A DNA stretch of 64,000 nt, taken from the NCBI RefSeq assembly GCF_050490315.1, contig NZ_JBNPEO010000001.1:726824-790823 (forward strand). The letters are read 5' to 3'. The DNA is from JBNPEO01 sp050490315. GTDB lineage: Bacteria; Actinomycetota; Actinomycetes; Actinomycetales; Micrococcaceae. A program made the position numbers and the translations under genes. The notes under the pieces were generated by a model, which ran no database searches, was not told where the DNA came from, and worked only from the letters and a program-made list of their open reading frames with translations. Within the stretch, counting starts at the first letter, position 1; every line of letters begins with the position of its first letter. Below are positions 27,378 to 36,365 of this stretch, one piece after another.

Positions 27378-28199
27378 ATGATTCGTTTCGAAAATGTCAC
27401 CAAGGTCTATGACCAAAAGGCGCGTCCTGCACTGGATTCGGTGAGCCTAGAGATCGACCGAGGCGAATTTACCTTCCTCGTCGGGGCTTCCGGTTCAGGT
27501 AAGTCCACGTTCCTGCGCTTGGTCCTCAAAGAGGACCGTGCCACCTCCGGGTCCGTCTATGTCGCCGGGCAAAACGTGGACAACATCTCCAGCTGGCGTG
27601 TGCCCAAGCTGCGCCGTGGCATCGGTGTGGTGTTCCAGGATTTCCGCTTGTTGCCGCAAAAAAATGTCTTCGCCAATGTGGCCTTCGCTATGCAGGTCAT
27701 TGGGAAGAGCCGAGCAGTTATCCGCGAGACAGTGCCTGAGGTGCTTAAGACGGTTGGACTTGAGGGCAAAGAACGCCGTATGCCTCACGAACTTTCTGGT
27801 GGTGAGCAGCAGCGCGTGGCGATCGCCCGCGCCGTCGTAAATAAGCCGGGCATTCTGCTCGCTGACGAGCCCACTGGAAACCTTGACCCCACCACGTCGA
27901 TGGGGATTATGGCTGTTTTGGACAAGATTAATCAGAACGGCACCACGGTTGTTATGGCCACGCACGACGACGATATTGTCAACGAGATGCGCCGGCGTGT
28001 GATCGAGCTAAAAAATGGTTTGGTTGTTCGTGACGAAGCGAAGGCTTTGTACACTTCGATGGTCCCGGTGGTCAGCGCTCGTGGGGAACGTCCGGATTCC
28101 GGTTCGCGCTCCACCGACCGGTCAACGGACCCAAGCCGTTCAAAAGGTTCAGACAGTTCAACGGGTTCGAACCGCACCGATGAGGAGGGCCAGAAGTGA
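27378..28199 (+). CDS. ftsE: Cell division ATP-binding protein FtsE
   Basis: The protein is 273 residues: Walker A GASGSGKST, Q-loop VFQDFRLLPQ, signature LSGGEQQRVAIARA and Walker B ILLADEPTGNLDP. It partners FtsX to activate peptidoglycan hydrolysis at the septum. The ABC domain ends about residue 225; the remaining low-complexity tail is Ser/Thr/Arg/Asp rich (GSRSTDRSTDPSRSKG). The stop overlaps the ftsX start (GTGA). Confidence 0.95.
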   Translation: MIRFENVTKVYDQKARPALDSVSLEIDRGEFTFLVGASGSGKSTFLRLVLKEDRATSGSVYVAGQNVDNISSWRVPKLRRGIGVVFQDFRLLPQKNVFANVAFAMQVIGKSRAVIRETVPEVLKTVGLEGKERRMPHELSGGEQQRVAIARAVVNKPGILLADEPTGNLDPTTSMGIMAVLDKINQNGTTVVMATHDDDIVNEMRRRVIELKNGLVVRDEAKALYTSMVPVVSARGERPDSGSRSTDRSTDPSRSKGSDSSTGSNRTDEEGQK

Positions 28200-29110
28200 G
28201 GCTCGCGTTTATCCTCGGTGAAATCGGCGGGGGCCTGCGGCGCAACCTATCCATGGTGGTTTCTGTCATTCTTGTGACCTTTGTGTCGCTAACATTTGTG
28301 GGCGCCGCGGGGATGTTGCAATTGCAGATCAACCAGATGAAAGGCTTCTGGTACGACAAGGTCCAGGTTGCCATTTTCCTGTGCAGTGACGGTTCGACGG
28401 CGACTGGTTGCGCGAGCGGGCCGGTGACTGCGGAGCAGAAAGACAATCTGCAAAAACTCTTGGAGTCTGACAACGTCAAGCAGTACGTCAACGACTTCCA
28501 GTTTGAGTCCCAGGATGAGGCTTTTAAGCACTTCAAGGAGCAGTTCTCCAATTCACCGATCGTTGACTCGGTCACTGCAGACCAGCTGCCTTCTTCGTTC
28601 CGAATCAACCTGAAAGACCCGCAGAAGTACCAGATCATCTCTGAGACGTTCTCTTCTCAGCCAGGTGTTGAGTCCGTGACGGACCAGCGTCAATTGCTAG
28701 AGAAGCTGTTTTCTGCGATGAATGCAGCGTCCCTGGTAGCGGTGACGATTGCCGGTGTGATGATCGTCTGCGCCATCTTGCTGATTGCCACCACCATTCG
28801 GCTTTCGGCCTATAGCCGTAGGCGCGAGACGGGAATTATGCGGTTGGTGGGTGCCTCCAAAACAGTGATCCAACTGCCGTTTGTTCTTGAAGGTGTTATT
28901 GCGGCCGTGATCGGCGCAGTGTTGGCCTCGGCTACGCTCTGGGCAGTGGCGCACTTCTTCCTTGGCGACGTCCTTGCCAAGCAGTACCCCCAGACTGCGT
29001 TTATCTCGGCTGGCCAAACGTTGATTTTGGCTCCCGCGTTGATTGCCCTAGGTGTCCTCTTGGCTGGCGTTTCCTCGTTGTTGACGCTGCGACGTTATCT
29101 GAAGGTTTAG
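28196..29110 (+). CDS. ftsX: Cell division protein FtsX
   Basis: The protein is 304 residues from a GTG overlapping ftsE. It has an N-terminal membrane helix, an extracytoplasmic domain of about 120 residues and three C-terminal helices with RRRETGIMRLVGAS, the FtsX landmark. It forms the membrane half of the FtsEX complex and controls the hydrolase encoded next. Confidence 0.95.
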   Translation: MRLAFILGEIGGGLRRNLSMVVSVILVTFVSLTFVGAAGMLQLQINQMKGFWYDKVQVAIFLCSDGSTATGCASGPVTAEQKDNLQKLLESDNVKQYVNDFQFESQDEAFKHFKEQFSNSPIVDSVTADQLPSSFRINLKDPQKYQIISETFSSQPGVESVTDQRQLLEKLFSAMNAASLVAVTIAGVMIVCAILLIATTIRLSAYSRRRETGIMRLVGASKTVIQLPFVLEGVIAAVIGAVLASATLWAVAHFFLGDVLAKQYPQTAFISAGQTLILAPALIALGVLLAGVSSLLTLRRYLKV

Positions 29111-29136
29111 ACATGATCTCTATAAAGGATTATTCG

Positions 29137-30588
29137 ATGCGCGCATTCAAGGGCAGCGGCGCTGTTCGCAGCACTTCACGTAGGGCTGTTCGCCGGGCAA
29201 GCCAGGTGATGGGTTCTGCTCTAGTCCTTACGTTGACCCTCAGCCTTGGAGCTGTGCCAGCAGCGCATGCGGATAGTTTAGAAGATCAACAGAAGGCTCT
29301 TCAGGATCAGGCAGCAAGGGTTCAAGATTCTCTCGAGTTCGTTGATGCCAAGATTGCCAAGGCTGCCGGCGACTTGGTGGTGTACCAAGGACAGCTTCCC
29401 GGCGCCCAGCAGGCCCTCCTTGCAGCCCAAGGCCGCGTAGCCACCGCTACCTCCGAAGTTCAGGCCATGGCGGCTCGAGTAGATATGGCTCAGCAGAACA
29501 AAGCCAAAATCACCGAGCAGATGAACACGGACAAGCAGAAGCTGGCGTCAACCAAAAAGCTCATCGGTCAGATCGCATCGCAGGCTTATAAGTCCGGGGG
29601 AGTGCCCTCTGATCTGTCACTCTTTTTCGGAGCAGACGGCACTGGATCTTTGACTGACACCATGGATCTTGCTGATCAAGCGTTGCGAGCTCAAAACTCT
29701 GCCATGGACAAGTTGTCCCAGCAGAACGCCACCAACGTGAACTCACAAGCCCGTCTTGTTGCCGTTGAGGCTGAGATCAAAGACCTTAAAGCTAAGGCCG
29801 ACGCTGCACTTGCTCGTGAGCAGGCAGCGCGTGATGATGCAGCGTCAAAAAAGGCCGCTGTGGACAAACTTGTTTCAGACACCACCGCGCTGAACAACCA
29901 ACTTCAAGCTGCTAAACCTGGCATCCAGAAGAAACTTGCCAGTGTTCAAAGTGCGCAAAACGAAGTTGCAGCGCAGATCAAGGAACGCGATCGTAAGCTT
30001 CGCGAAGCTTGGGAAGCAGAACAGCGCCGCAAAGCTGCCGAGGCTGCCGCAGCCGCTGCGGCAGCACAAGCTGCTGCGGAGGCCGCAGCGGCAAAAGCCG
30101 GACAAGCAGCTCCGCCGGCCCCGCCGGCACCGCCGGCCTACACCCCAAGCCAGGGTTCGCCGTCGGCCTTTGGTCTCCGGCACCCGTTCAGCGGCGACAT
30201 TCCCATCACCTCTGGGTTCGGTTGGCGCGCAACACCGCCTGGCACCATCGACTTCTATGGCACCGGTGGATACATGCACACAGGTATCGACTTCGGTGCG
30301 GCTTGTGGCACCCCGGTGTACGCTGCAGCGGCTGGTGAGGTCACCGTGGGCGGCTGGACCAATTACGGTGGCGGCAACACGGTGATGATCTCGCACGGAG
30401 TTGTCCAAGGAAACTCTTTGACCACGGTTTACTACCACAACAGCAGTGTTGTGGTCTCTCCCGGTATGCGCGTCAGCCAAGGTCAGCTCATTGCCTATTC
30501 GGGCACCTCAGGTAACTCCACTGGTTGCCATGCCCACTTCGAGACGTGGCTTAATGGCTCGCCGGTTGACCCCATGACCCTGCTCTAG
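29137..30588 (+). CDS. Secreted coiled-coil M23 peptidase (FtsEX-controlled EnvC-type hydrolase)
   Basis: About 483 residues from ATG 29137 (AAAGGA upstream; an ATG at 29113 is also in frame). A signal peptide ends at AAHADS. Residues about 45-300 are heptad-rich coiled coil, followed by an Ala-rich region and an Ala/Pro linker. The C-terminal domain is LytM/M23 with zinc ligands in HTGIDFG and CHAHFETW. It follows ftsX by a few bases, matching the known FtsEX-hydrolase partnership (RipC in mycobacteria is a different fold), so regulation by FtsEX is a strong inference. Confidence 0.9.
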   Translation: MRAFKGSGAVRSTSRRAVRRASQVMGSALVLTLTLSLGAVPAAHADSLEDQQKALQDQAARVQDSLEFVDAKIAKAAGDLVVYQGQLPGAQQALLAAQGRVATATSEVQAMAARVDMAQQNKAKITEQMNTDKQKLASTKKLIGQIASQAYKSGGVPSDLSLFFGADGTGSLTDTMDLADQALRAQNSAMDKLSQQNATNVNSQARLVAVEAEIKDLKAKADAALAREQAARDDAASKKAAVDKLVSDTTALNNQLQAAKPGIQKKLASVQSAQNEVAAQIKERDRKLREAWEAEQRRKAAEAAAAAAAAQAAAEAAAAKAGQAAPPAPPAPPAYTPSQGSPSAFGLRHPFSGDIPITSGFGWRATPPGTIDFYGTGGYMHTGIDFGAACGTPVYAAAAGEVTVGGWTNYGGGNTVMISHGVVQGNSLTTVYYHNSSVVVSPGMRVSQGQLIAYSGTSGNSTGCHAHFETWLNGSPVDPMTLL

Positions 30589-30639
30589 GTTTTCTGCGCG
30601 TAAACTAGTGGGAATCAATTCGTTCTAAGGAGTTTTACC

Positions 30640-31113
30640 GTGCCCAGAGAGAGTGGCCGGAAGGTAGTGGCCACCAACCGCAAGGCCCGGCACGACTACC
30701 ACGTTCTTGATACCTATGAGGCTGGTATTGCCCTCATGGGGACCGAGGTGAAGTCCTTGCGTGAAGGCCATGCCTCAATGGTTGATGGGTTTTGCACCTT
30801 CTACAACGATGAGTTGTGGATGGAAGGCATCCACATCCCGGAGTACAACCAAGGCAGCTGGACCAACCACGCAGCACGCCGGCGGCGGAAGCTGCTTTTG
30901 CATCGCGAAGAGCTCATCAAAATCAGCCACAAGATTCGTGAATCCGGTTTTACGATAGTGCCGCTTCAGCTGTACTTCGTAGATGGCCGGGCCAAGGTTG
31001 AGATTGGCATTGCCCGGGGTAAAAAGGACTATGACAAGCGCCAAACGCTGCGTGAGCAACAGGACAAGCGCGAGGCGTTGCGCGCCATGCGCGAAAAAAA
31101 CCGCGGTAGCTAA
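30640..31113 (+). CDS. smpB: SsrA-binding protein SmpB
   Basis: The protein is 157 residues from GTG 30640, with AAGGAG upstream. Landmarks are ARHDYHVLDTYEAGI, GTEVKSLREG, PEYNQGSW and the basic C-terminal tail (KKDYDKRQTLREQQDKR). It delivers tmRNA to stalled ribosomes. The tmRNA gene lies 150 bases downstream. Confidence 0.96.
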   Translation: MPRESGRKVVATNRKARHDYHVLDTYEAGIALMGTEVKSLREGHASMVDGFCTFYNDELWMEGIHIPEYNQGSWTNHAARRRRKLLLHREELIKISHKIRESGFTIVPLQLYFVDGRAKVEIGIARGKKDYDKRQTLREQQDKREALRAMREKNRGS

Positions 31114-31202
31114 GATTCCTGGCTGGAAGGCCAAGGGCAGTTTGTTTCCTCAAGGCCTGCGCCGTTCTGCCGGCTGAGGTGGCGGGGTGCCCTGTGCCGC
31201 GC

Positions 31203-31208
31203 TATACT
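31203..31208 (+). promoter_or_regulatory. Candidate -10 box of the ssrA promoter
   Basis: TATACT about 50 bases upstream of the mature tmRNA 5' end is the best -10 match in the smpB-ssrA spacer; no good -35 is seen. The distance leaves room for a leader removed by RNase P. Confidence 0.5.
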
Positions 31209-31260
31209 GAAAAGTCCTGCTGGACACTTCGGTGCACGTCAGGTATTGGTAACAAAATAC

Positions 31261-31629
31261 GGGGATGATCGGTTTCGACGGTGTTCGTCGCGCCAGGTGA
31301 AGCGGGCCGAGGATGCAGAATTATCTCGTAAACGCTGTCTGCAAACCAATAAGTGCCGAATCAAAGCGCACTGACTTCGCTCTCGCTGCCTAAGCAGTAA
31401 GACAGTCCGTCAGCCCGGGGATGCTATCGCTCCGGATACTGGCGTCATTAAGATAGCCACTGCTAGTTACTTTTGTCATTGGAGTAGCTGGGACTTTTAG
31501 ATGACTGGGCCCGGATCGGCTACCTGTTTGCAGGATGGCCGGGGCCGAGAAAATCCGACGCAAACTGCGCCCGGAGAAGCCCTGGCAACACCACATCGGA
31601 CGGGGGTTCAATTCCCCCCATCTCCACCA
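31261..31629 (+). ncRNA. ssrA: tmRNA (transfer-messenger RNA)
   Basis: The gene is 369 nt. The 5' end GGGGATGATCGGTTTCGAC pairs with the 3' end CATCTCCACCA, which includes an encoded CCA. The T-loop GGGGGTTCAATTCCCCCC lies at 31602-31619. The tag reading frame starts at GCC 31355 and ends at TAA 31391-31393, giving AESKRTDFALAA, a tag of the actinobacterial FALAA type. It rescues ribosomes on broken mRNAs with SmpB. The 3' end coincides with the first copy of a 16-bp direct repeat. Confidence 0.97.
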
Positions 31630-31630
31630 G
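31615..31630. repeat. 16-bp direct repeat, left copy (tmRNA 3' end)
   Basis: CCCCCATCTCCACCAG at the tmRNA 3' end is repeated perfectly at 33043-33058. The two copies abut the IS481-family element on both sides. Confidence 0.9.
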
Positions 31631-33042
31631 TGTGATGTAGCGGGACATAGTTCATATATGTCCCGCGTCATCGTTCATATGGAAGGACCCTCGGCTTCGG
31701 CCGGGGGTTTTTTCATTTTTGCTTGGTATCCCTTCATGGGGTCGAGTGTGTAGGTTCCGAGAATTTCTCCCGTGCTTGTTTGGATGACGGTGGCGGCATT
31801 GTCGGCAACGAGGACGGTGACCGGTTCGTCATTGTGGCGGCGGCCCACGCCTAGATGTAGCAGTCTGCCTTGGAAGCGCACGGTTACCTTTCCCGCTTTA
31901 TCGATCCTGTCCGTGCGGACGCGGTGATGAACACCTTTAGCAAGCCCTTCAGGCTGAGCTTTTGGAAGTGCTGCGTACGTTTGCGCGGGTGTGCGTCGTT
32001 GCAAGGCCCTGTGTGGGCGTTCAGTGTTGTAGACGTTCAGGAACCTGACGAGGTCTTCATTTAGCTGTCCTAGGGTGGTCGCTGGTTTTTGGATGGTGAG
32101 CCATCGCTTCAGGGTTTGGTGGAATCGTTCGATCTTTCCTTGCGTTTGGGGGTGGTTGGGTTTGCCGTTCTTTTGCACGATCTTCAGGTCCCGGAGCGTT
32201 TTCTCGAACGCGTTCAACCCTCCCCGTCCGCCGGCAAGCTTCGTGGTGAAAACCATCCCGTTATCCGTCAGTGTTGAGGCAGGGAATCCATGGATCTCTC
32301 CCGACTGAATGAACGCCTCGAGAACCAAAGCCCCGGTAACTCGCCGGTGGGCAGTGCAGTAAATCAGAAAACGGGAGTGGTCATCGAGGAAGTTCAAGAT
32401 CTCGATGTCCGTGCCGTCCGCGAGAGCCCAGTGCGTGAAGTCTGATTGCCACGTTTCGTTGGGTTGACCGGCCTCGAAGCGATGCCAAGACGAACGCGGA
32501 CGTTTGTGGACCTCGTTGATCACGAGGCCCGCTTGGCGCAATACACGGTGGATCGTGGACGGCGCAGGGGCTTCTAGCCCCTCGGATTCCAAGTGCCATG
32601 CAATTGTTTCAGCGCCGGCATCGAGGCCCTTGACTGTCAGCTCATGGCGCAGAGCACGGATACGCTCACGCACACTCTCTTGGGTCTGACGCGGATTTGA
32701 ATGAGGACGCCTGGATTGCGGAACTAGCCCGTCCTCGCCTGCGCAACGGTACCTGCGCATGAGTTCGTAGACCCAGCGGCGGCTGACGCCGAAGTGTTCA
32801 GCGGCCTGCGCCGGGGATAATTGCCCCTGGCGGATGGACTTGATGATGAGTTGATTCTTCTCCATCAAATCATCGTGAACCGATAGGAACGATGACGCGA
32901 GAGATCCAGAACTCCACCGACAGAACCATGACCCGAGAGATGAACTCACTGTCACCGTGTGCTTCATGTCCCGCGACATCGATGAACTATCACTGTGCAG
33001 TATGTCCCGACACACATATGAACGATGTCCCGATTTCAAACA
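31631..33042 (-). mobile_element. IS481-family insertion sequence
   Basis: The element is 1412 bp, starts TGTGATGTAGCGGGACAT and ends with the complement of TGTTTGAAATCGGGACAT, giving imperfect inverted ends of TGT...CGGGACAT.GTTCATAT. CGGGACAT or its complement recurs at 31641, 31658, 32966, 33002 and 33025, probably transposase sites. One transposase gene fills it. It is bracketed by a perfect 16-bp repeat equal to the tmRNA 3' end, so tmRNA is left intact. Confidence 0.9.
31675..32865 (-). CDS. IS481-family transposase
   Basis: The protein is 396 residues from ATG 32865 (the frame is open further upstream, but those codons lie in the terminal repeats). The N-terminus is an HTH (SPAQAAEHFGVSRRWVYELM) and the rve/integrase core has the DDE triad in QSDFTHW, TDNG and GKIERFHQ. 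Full length and without stops, so the element may be active. Confidence 0.93.
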   Translation of the reverse strand: MEKNQLIIKSIRQGQLSPAQAAEHFGVSRRWVYELMRRYRCAGEDGLVPQSRRPHSNPRQTQESVRERIRALRHELTVKGLDAGAETIAWHLESEGLEAPAPSTIHRVLRQAGLVINEVHKRPRSSWHRFEAGQPNETWQSDFTHWALADGTDIEILNFLDDHSRFLIYCTAHRRVTGALVLEAFIQSGEIHGFPASTLTDNGMVFTTKLAGGRGGLNAFEKTLRDLKIVQKNGKPNHPQTQGKIERFHQTLKRWLTIQKPATTLGQLNEDLVRFLNVYNTERPHRALQRRTPAQTYAALPKAQPEGLAKGVHHRVRTDRIDKAGKVTVRFQGRLLHLGVGRRHNDEPVTVLVADNAATVIQTSTGEILGTYTLDPMKGYQAKMKKPPAEAEGPSI

Positions 33043-33058
33043 CCCCCATCTCCACCAG
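33043..33058. repeat. 16-bp direct repeat, right copy
   Basis: Perfect copy of 31615-31630. It is either the target-site duplication of the IS or an attachment-site core duplicated by an integrated element; see findings. Confidence 0.88.
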
Positions 33059-33168
33059 ACAGATTTAGGGAGTGTATTCTTACTTCCTACATCGCATAGT
33101 GTTTGCTACTGTCTTCCGCACGAGTAGTGCCATCGGGTAATCACCGTGGCCATCGAGGGGAGGCGGCA

Positions 33169-34662
33169 GTGAGGACTGTATTTATCAACCGGCAACTGCT
33201 GGGTAACGAAGGCCTGTCCCTCCCCGAGGGACAGGCCTTCGCCGTTTCTCACGTCCGCGAGGTCTTCGATGAACGAACACTGCCGGACGGCTTCCCGTTC
33301 GTCGTCGATGACGACGGCGGCGTCAGCGGCTGCCGTTACCTGAACCAGTACCTTCTCGATGCCCAAGAGCAGAAAGCCTTCGACTTAGGCAACATGCGCC
33401 GCTTCCACGTCTACCATCTCGCCCGGTTGCTGCGTTACATCCGGCGTAAGCGGGCGCAAGGGCTCGCCGTGCTAGCAGGACAGACGGTCGAGGACTGGCT
33501 GAAGACGCATGGGGAACCGAAGGTCGACCTGATCCACGCGACCCGTAAGGATCTCGTCGGCTACCGCGACAGCCGCCAGGGCGCCGTCGAGTTCACCACC
33601 CTCGACACCGAATTGGGCTGCCTGTCCTCGTTCTTCCGTTATGCCACCGCCGTGGGCTGGGTCCCGGCCAATCCGTTTCCGCAATGGGGGGAGCGGAACA
33701 CGCTCATGTCTGGGAAGCGGAAGGTCCGCCAAGCCCGCTTTCTCACCACGGCCCAGACTGCGCACTTCTTGTCGGCAGGGTTACGGGGTGATGGATCCGA
33801 CGCGGTGTCCCGTCCTGCAGCCCCGGAACGAGACTACGCGTATGGGCTGTTGCTGGCTGCGACCGGCCTCCGCAGAGAGGAGGGCGCGTTCGTTCTCGAT
33901 AACGAGATCCCGCCTCTGTCTGGAATGCCGGCCGACGGAGTGCACGTTTTCGAACGCATCGGCAAGATGGGTGTCATCCGCTCCATCTATGTCACGGCCG
34001 AGGTCGCCCGGACCGTCGACCTCTACCGGCAGACCGAGCGGGCCGCGCTCGTCCGGCGCCACCAGGCGTCCCTGCGCAGGTTACGCCGGCAGGGGAGGCT
34101 TCTAATCTTTGATGGATTTACCCGCCTGCGCGGGCAGCCGGCCGTCGTCAACGACGGGCACCCTCGCTCGACGCTCGGCCTGACCGACGAGGATCGCGCC
34201 CGTGCCGTCCGGATCCTGGACGACGGCAGCATCGAACCGCTGGCTCTGTTCATCGCACGGGGGCTGCCCCCGGTGCCGGCCTACTGGAACGAGCTGTTCT
34301 CTGACGCCCGCGACAGGGTGTTCGAGCTCGGCGGCCCCAACCGTCCTCCGGCGCACATCACCGTCACGCCGCACACCTTCCGCCATACCTTCGCCGTGAC
34401 TATGCTGGCTTCGCTCATGCAAGAGGGACGCGAACGGGCCGGAGATCCCTACCTACTGCTGGCCAACCCGGTGCTGACCGTCAAGGAACTGCTCGGGCAT
34501 GCCAGCGTATCCACCACCTACCAGTACCTCTTCGCCGCTGAGACCTGGCAGGGCGAAGTGCCGCGCGCGCTGCGTTCCCTGGCCTCCGAACTTGTCGGGC
34601 ACGCCGCCCTGGACCCTGAACGCGATGCAGTGCAGCACAAAGCAGGTGAGGAGGAGGCATGA
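33169..34662 (+). CDS. Tyrosine recombinase, first of a coupled cassette
   Basis: The protein is 497 residues from GTG 33169, preceded by GAGGGGAGG. It has an N-terminal core-binding region and a catalytic domain with Arg in TGLRREEGAFV, HTFRHTFA (HxxR), LLGHASVSTTYQYL (His and nucleophile region). The length exceeds typical phage integrases, as in Tn554 TnpA-like or multi-recombinase elements. The stop overlaps the next start (ATGA). It lies 110 bases from the tmRNA 3' repeat. Confidence 0.88.
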   Translation: MRTVFINRQLLGNEGLSLPEGQAFAVSHVREVFDERTLPDGFPFVVDDDGGVSGCRYLNQYLLDAQEQKAFDLGNMRRFHVYHLARLLRYIRRKRAQGLAVLAGQTVEDWLKTHGEPKVDLIHATRKDLVGYRDSRQGAVEFTTLDTELGCLSSFFRYATAVGWVPANPFPQWGERNTLMSGKRKVRQARFLTTAQTAHFLSAGLRGDGSDAVSRPAAPERDYAYGLLLAATGLRREEGAFVLDNEIPPLSGMPADGVHVFERIGKMGVIRSIYVTAEVARTVDLYRQTERAALVRRHQASLRRLRRQGRLLIFDGFTRLRGQPAVVNDGHPRSTLGLTDEDRARAVRILDDGSIEPLALFIARGLPPVPAYWNELFSDARDRVFELGGPNRPPAHITVTPHTFRHTFAVTMLASLMQEGRERAGDPYLLLANPVLTVKELLGHASVSTTYQYLFAAETWQGEVPRALRSLASELVGHAALDPERDAVQHKAGEEEA

Positions 34663-36365
34663 CACGAGGCTCCTACAGCACCCCGGCAAGCCCCACCCAC
34701 CAGCCCCCGGCGGCCGCCCTCACCCTAGATGACCCCCGCACGTACACCTGGCACGACTACGGACAACCAGCCACGGCGTCCATCACCCCCTCGGACTTCC
34801 TCCTGCCCGTGCTCGGTGCACAGCTTGCTGACAAGTGGTTGGAGGTAACCCAAGAGAACGGGCGCGCAATGAAGGAACTGGCGACATCCGTACGCAAATT
34901 CCTCACCCATGTGGGACAGCAACCCCACGCAGCGGGAAGCGCGTCGTCATTCGCATTAAGCGATGTGCGTCGCCGGCACCTAGACGCGTGGGAGGTGGAC
35001 CTCTTGGCGGCGCATCGGGAAGCCAAGACCGACACCCACTACCGCTACGCCGTATACCTGTTCGCCCTGCTCGACCGCATTCACTACGACACGCCCGACA
35101 TCCTTCACACTGAAGTGGTGCATCGCCTTGAGAGCGACACACGGCTCCGCCACCACCGTAACGATGGTCTGCCCGCCTTCGCCCCCGGCGAGGTGAGGCA
35201 GATGCGGTCACGTGCCCACCGACTCGTCCACGGCCAGTTACGCCTCGGGACAGACGGGAAAACAGGACCTGCTCCACCCCGTCAGGTGCTGGTCGCCGCC
35301 CACGTCCTGCTTAGCCTGGCAACCGGTGAACCGCCTGAGGTGATCCGCGCCCTTAGAGTCGACCACATTGCCGCGACCGCCCCGGCAGAGCACGAACGGG
35401 ATGTCGGTGGCATGACGCCCGCGGCCCGGCTCGCATGGCTGGCCGAACGGGACCTGGTAGACCAGTATGCCGTTACCTGGACGAAGAACCGGGCGGGGGA
35501 AACCTACCAGGACGTTTACACCCGACATGACCACGCCGTCCACCGGACGCTAACGGCACTCATCCGGCTGACCGCAGGACTGCGTGCGCGCAGCGCTCTC
35601 CCCGCGCTCTGGCAGCAGGAGCGGGGGGACGGCCGGATCACCGAGCCGGTCTGGAACAACGACGACTTTGGGATTCGCCGCTGGATTGGCGACGCGGACC
35701 TGACGGTCAGTGAGCCGCAGGTCTGGGGTCGGTTTCGCAAGGTGGTGCTCGCAGGCGAGGCCTTGGCCAGCCCGCGCCGCTATTTGACCAGCAATCGACG
35801 GCACGGGGCCGAGACGTTCTTCAGGCATTACACCAACAGTGAGGTCCTCCGTGCCGAAGCGGGACGCCTGCTGCTTGAGAGCGCCGATGCCATGTTCAAT
35901 GCCGCGTTGGCTGGACCCACCGTGGTGACGCCGGAAGCCGAGCATCTGCTGGCCCAGGGCCAGGATGCTGCCGGCCTCGACGCGGCTACCGCGGCAGCCC
36001 TGTTGCACGGCGACCTCGAAGGGCCCCAAGCCGCCTGCCGCGACCCCAAGGACAGCCCCTTCGAGGCGCCGGGGGCCATTTGCACCAAATCGATGACCGG
36101 AACCTGCTTCGGCTGCGGCAACGCCATCATCACCCGGCACCACCTGCCGGCGGCGCTGGCCATCGCCGAGGTCGCCGACCCGGCCCGCGCCGCCGACCCA
36201 CAGGTCTGGCTCGACCACTGGAAGCCGATTTACGAGATGATTACCCAGTTGATCCTGCCCGCGTTCTCCCCCGAAACCGTAGAAGCAGCCCGGGAGCGCA
36301 TCGCTTCAGTGCCGCTCGACCTTGGCACGCGCAACGACATGCGGGGCACCGATGACGAAGCCTGA
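34659..36365 (+). CDS. Second gene of the recombinase cassette
   Basis: The protein is 568 residues. An N-terminal SAM-like core-binding pattern (ENGRAMKELATSVRKFLTHV) and VLVAAHVLLSLATGEPPEVIRALRV align with the recombinase fold, but the canonical R-HxxR-Y set is not clearly complete; SNRRHGAETFFRHYTNS near residue 380 is the closest. A four-cysteine cluster occurs near residues 455-485 (CRDP..., CTKS, CFGCGN), possibly a zinc site. It overlaps both neighbours and is probably a partner recombinase, as TnpB is to TnpA in Tn554-like elements. Confidence 0.72.
   Translation: MTRGSYSTPASPTHQPPAAALTLDDPRTYTWHDYGQPATASITPSDFLLPVLGAQLADKWLEVTQENGRAMKELATSVRKFLTHVGQQPHAAGSASSFALSDVRRRHLDAWEVDLLAAHREAKTDTHYRYAVYLFALLDRIHYDTPDILHTEVVHRLESDTRLRHHRNDGLPAFAPGEVRQMRSRAHRLVHGQLRLGTDGKTGPAPPRQVLVAAHVLLSLATGEPPEVIRALRVDHIAATAPAEHERDVGGMTPAARLAWLAERDLVDQYAVTWTKNRAGETYQDVYTRHDHAVHRTLTALIRLTAGLRARSALPALWQQERGDGRITEPVWNNDDFGIRRWIGDADLTVSEPQVWGRFRKVVLAGEALASPRRYLTSNRRHGAETFFRHYTNSEVLRAEAGRLLLESADAMFNAALAGPTVVTPEAEHLLAQGQDAAGLDAATAAALLHGDLEGPQAACRDPKDSPFEAPGAICTKSMTGTCFGCGNAIITRHHLPAALAIAEVADPARAADPQVWLDHWKPIYEMITQLILPAFSPETVEAARERIASVPLDLGTRNDMRGTDDEA

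Noticed and set aside
33043..33058. Definite attL of the integrated island
   Set aside because: The copy abuts the IS ends exactly, so it can be a target duplication; without a third copy at the far end the att interpretation is not supported.
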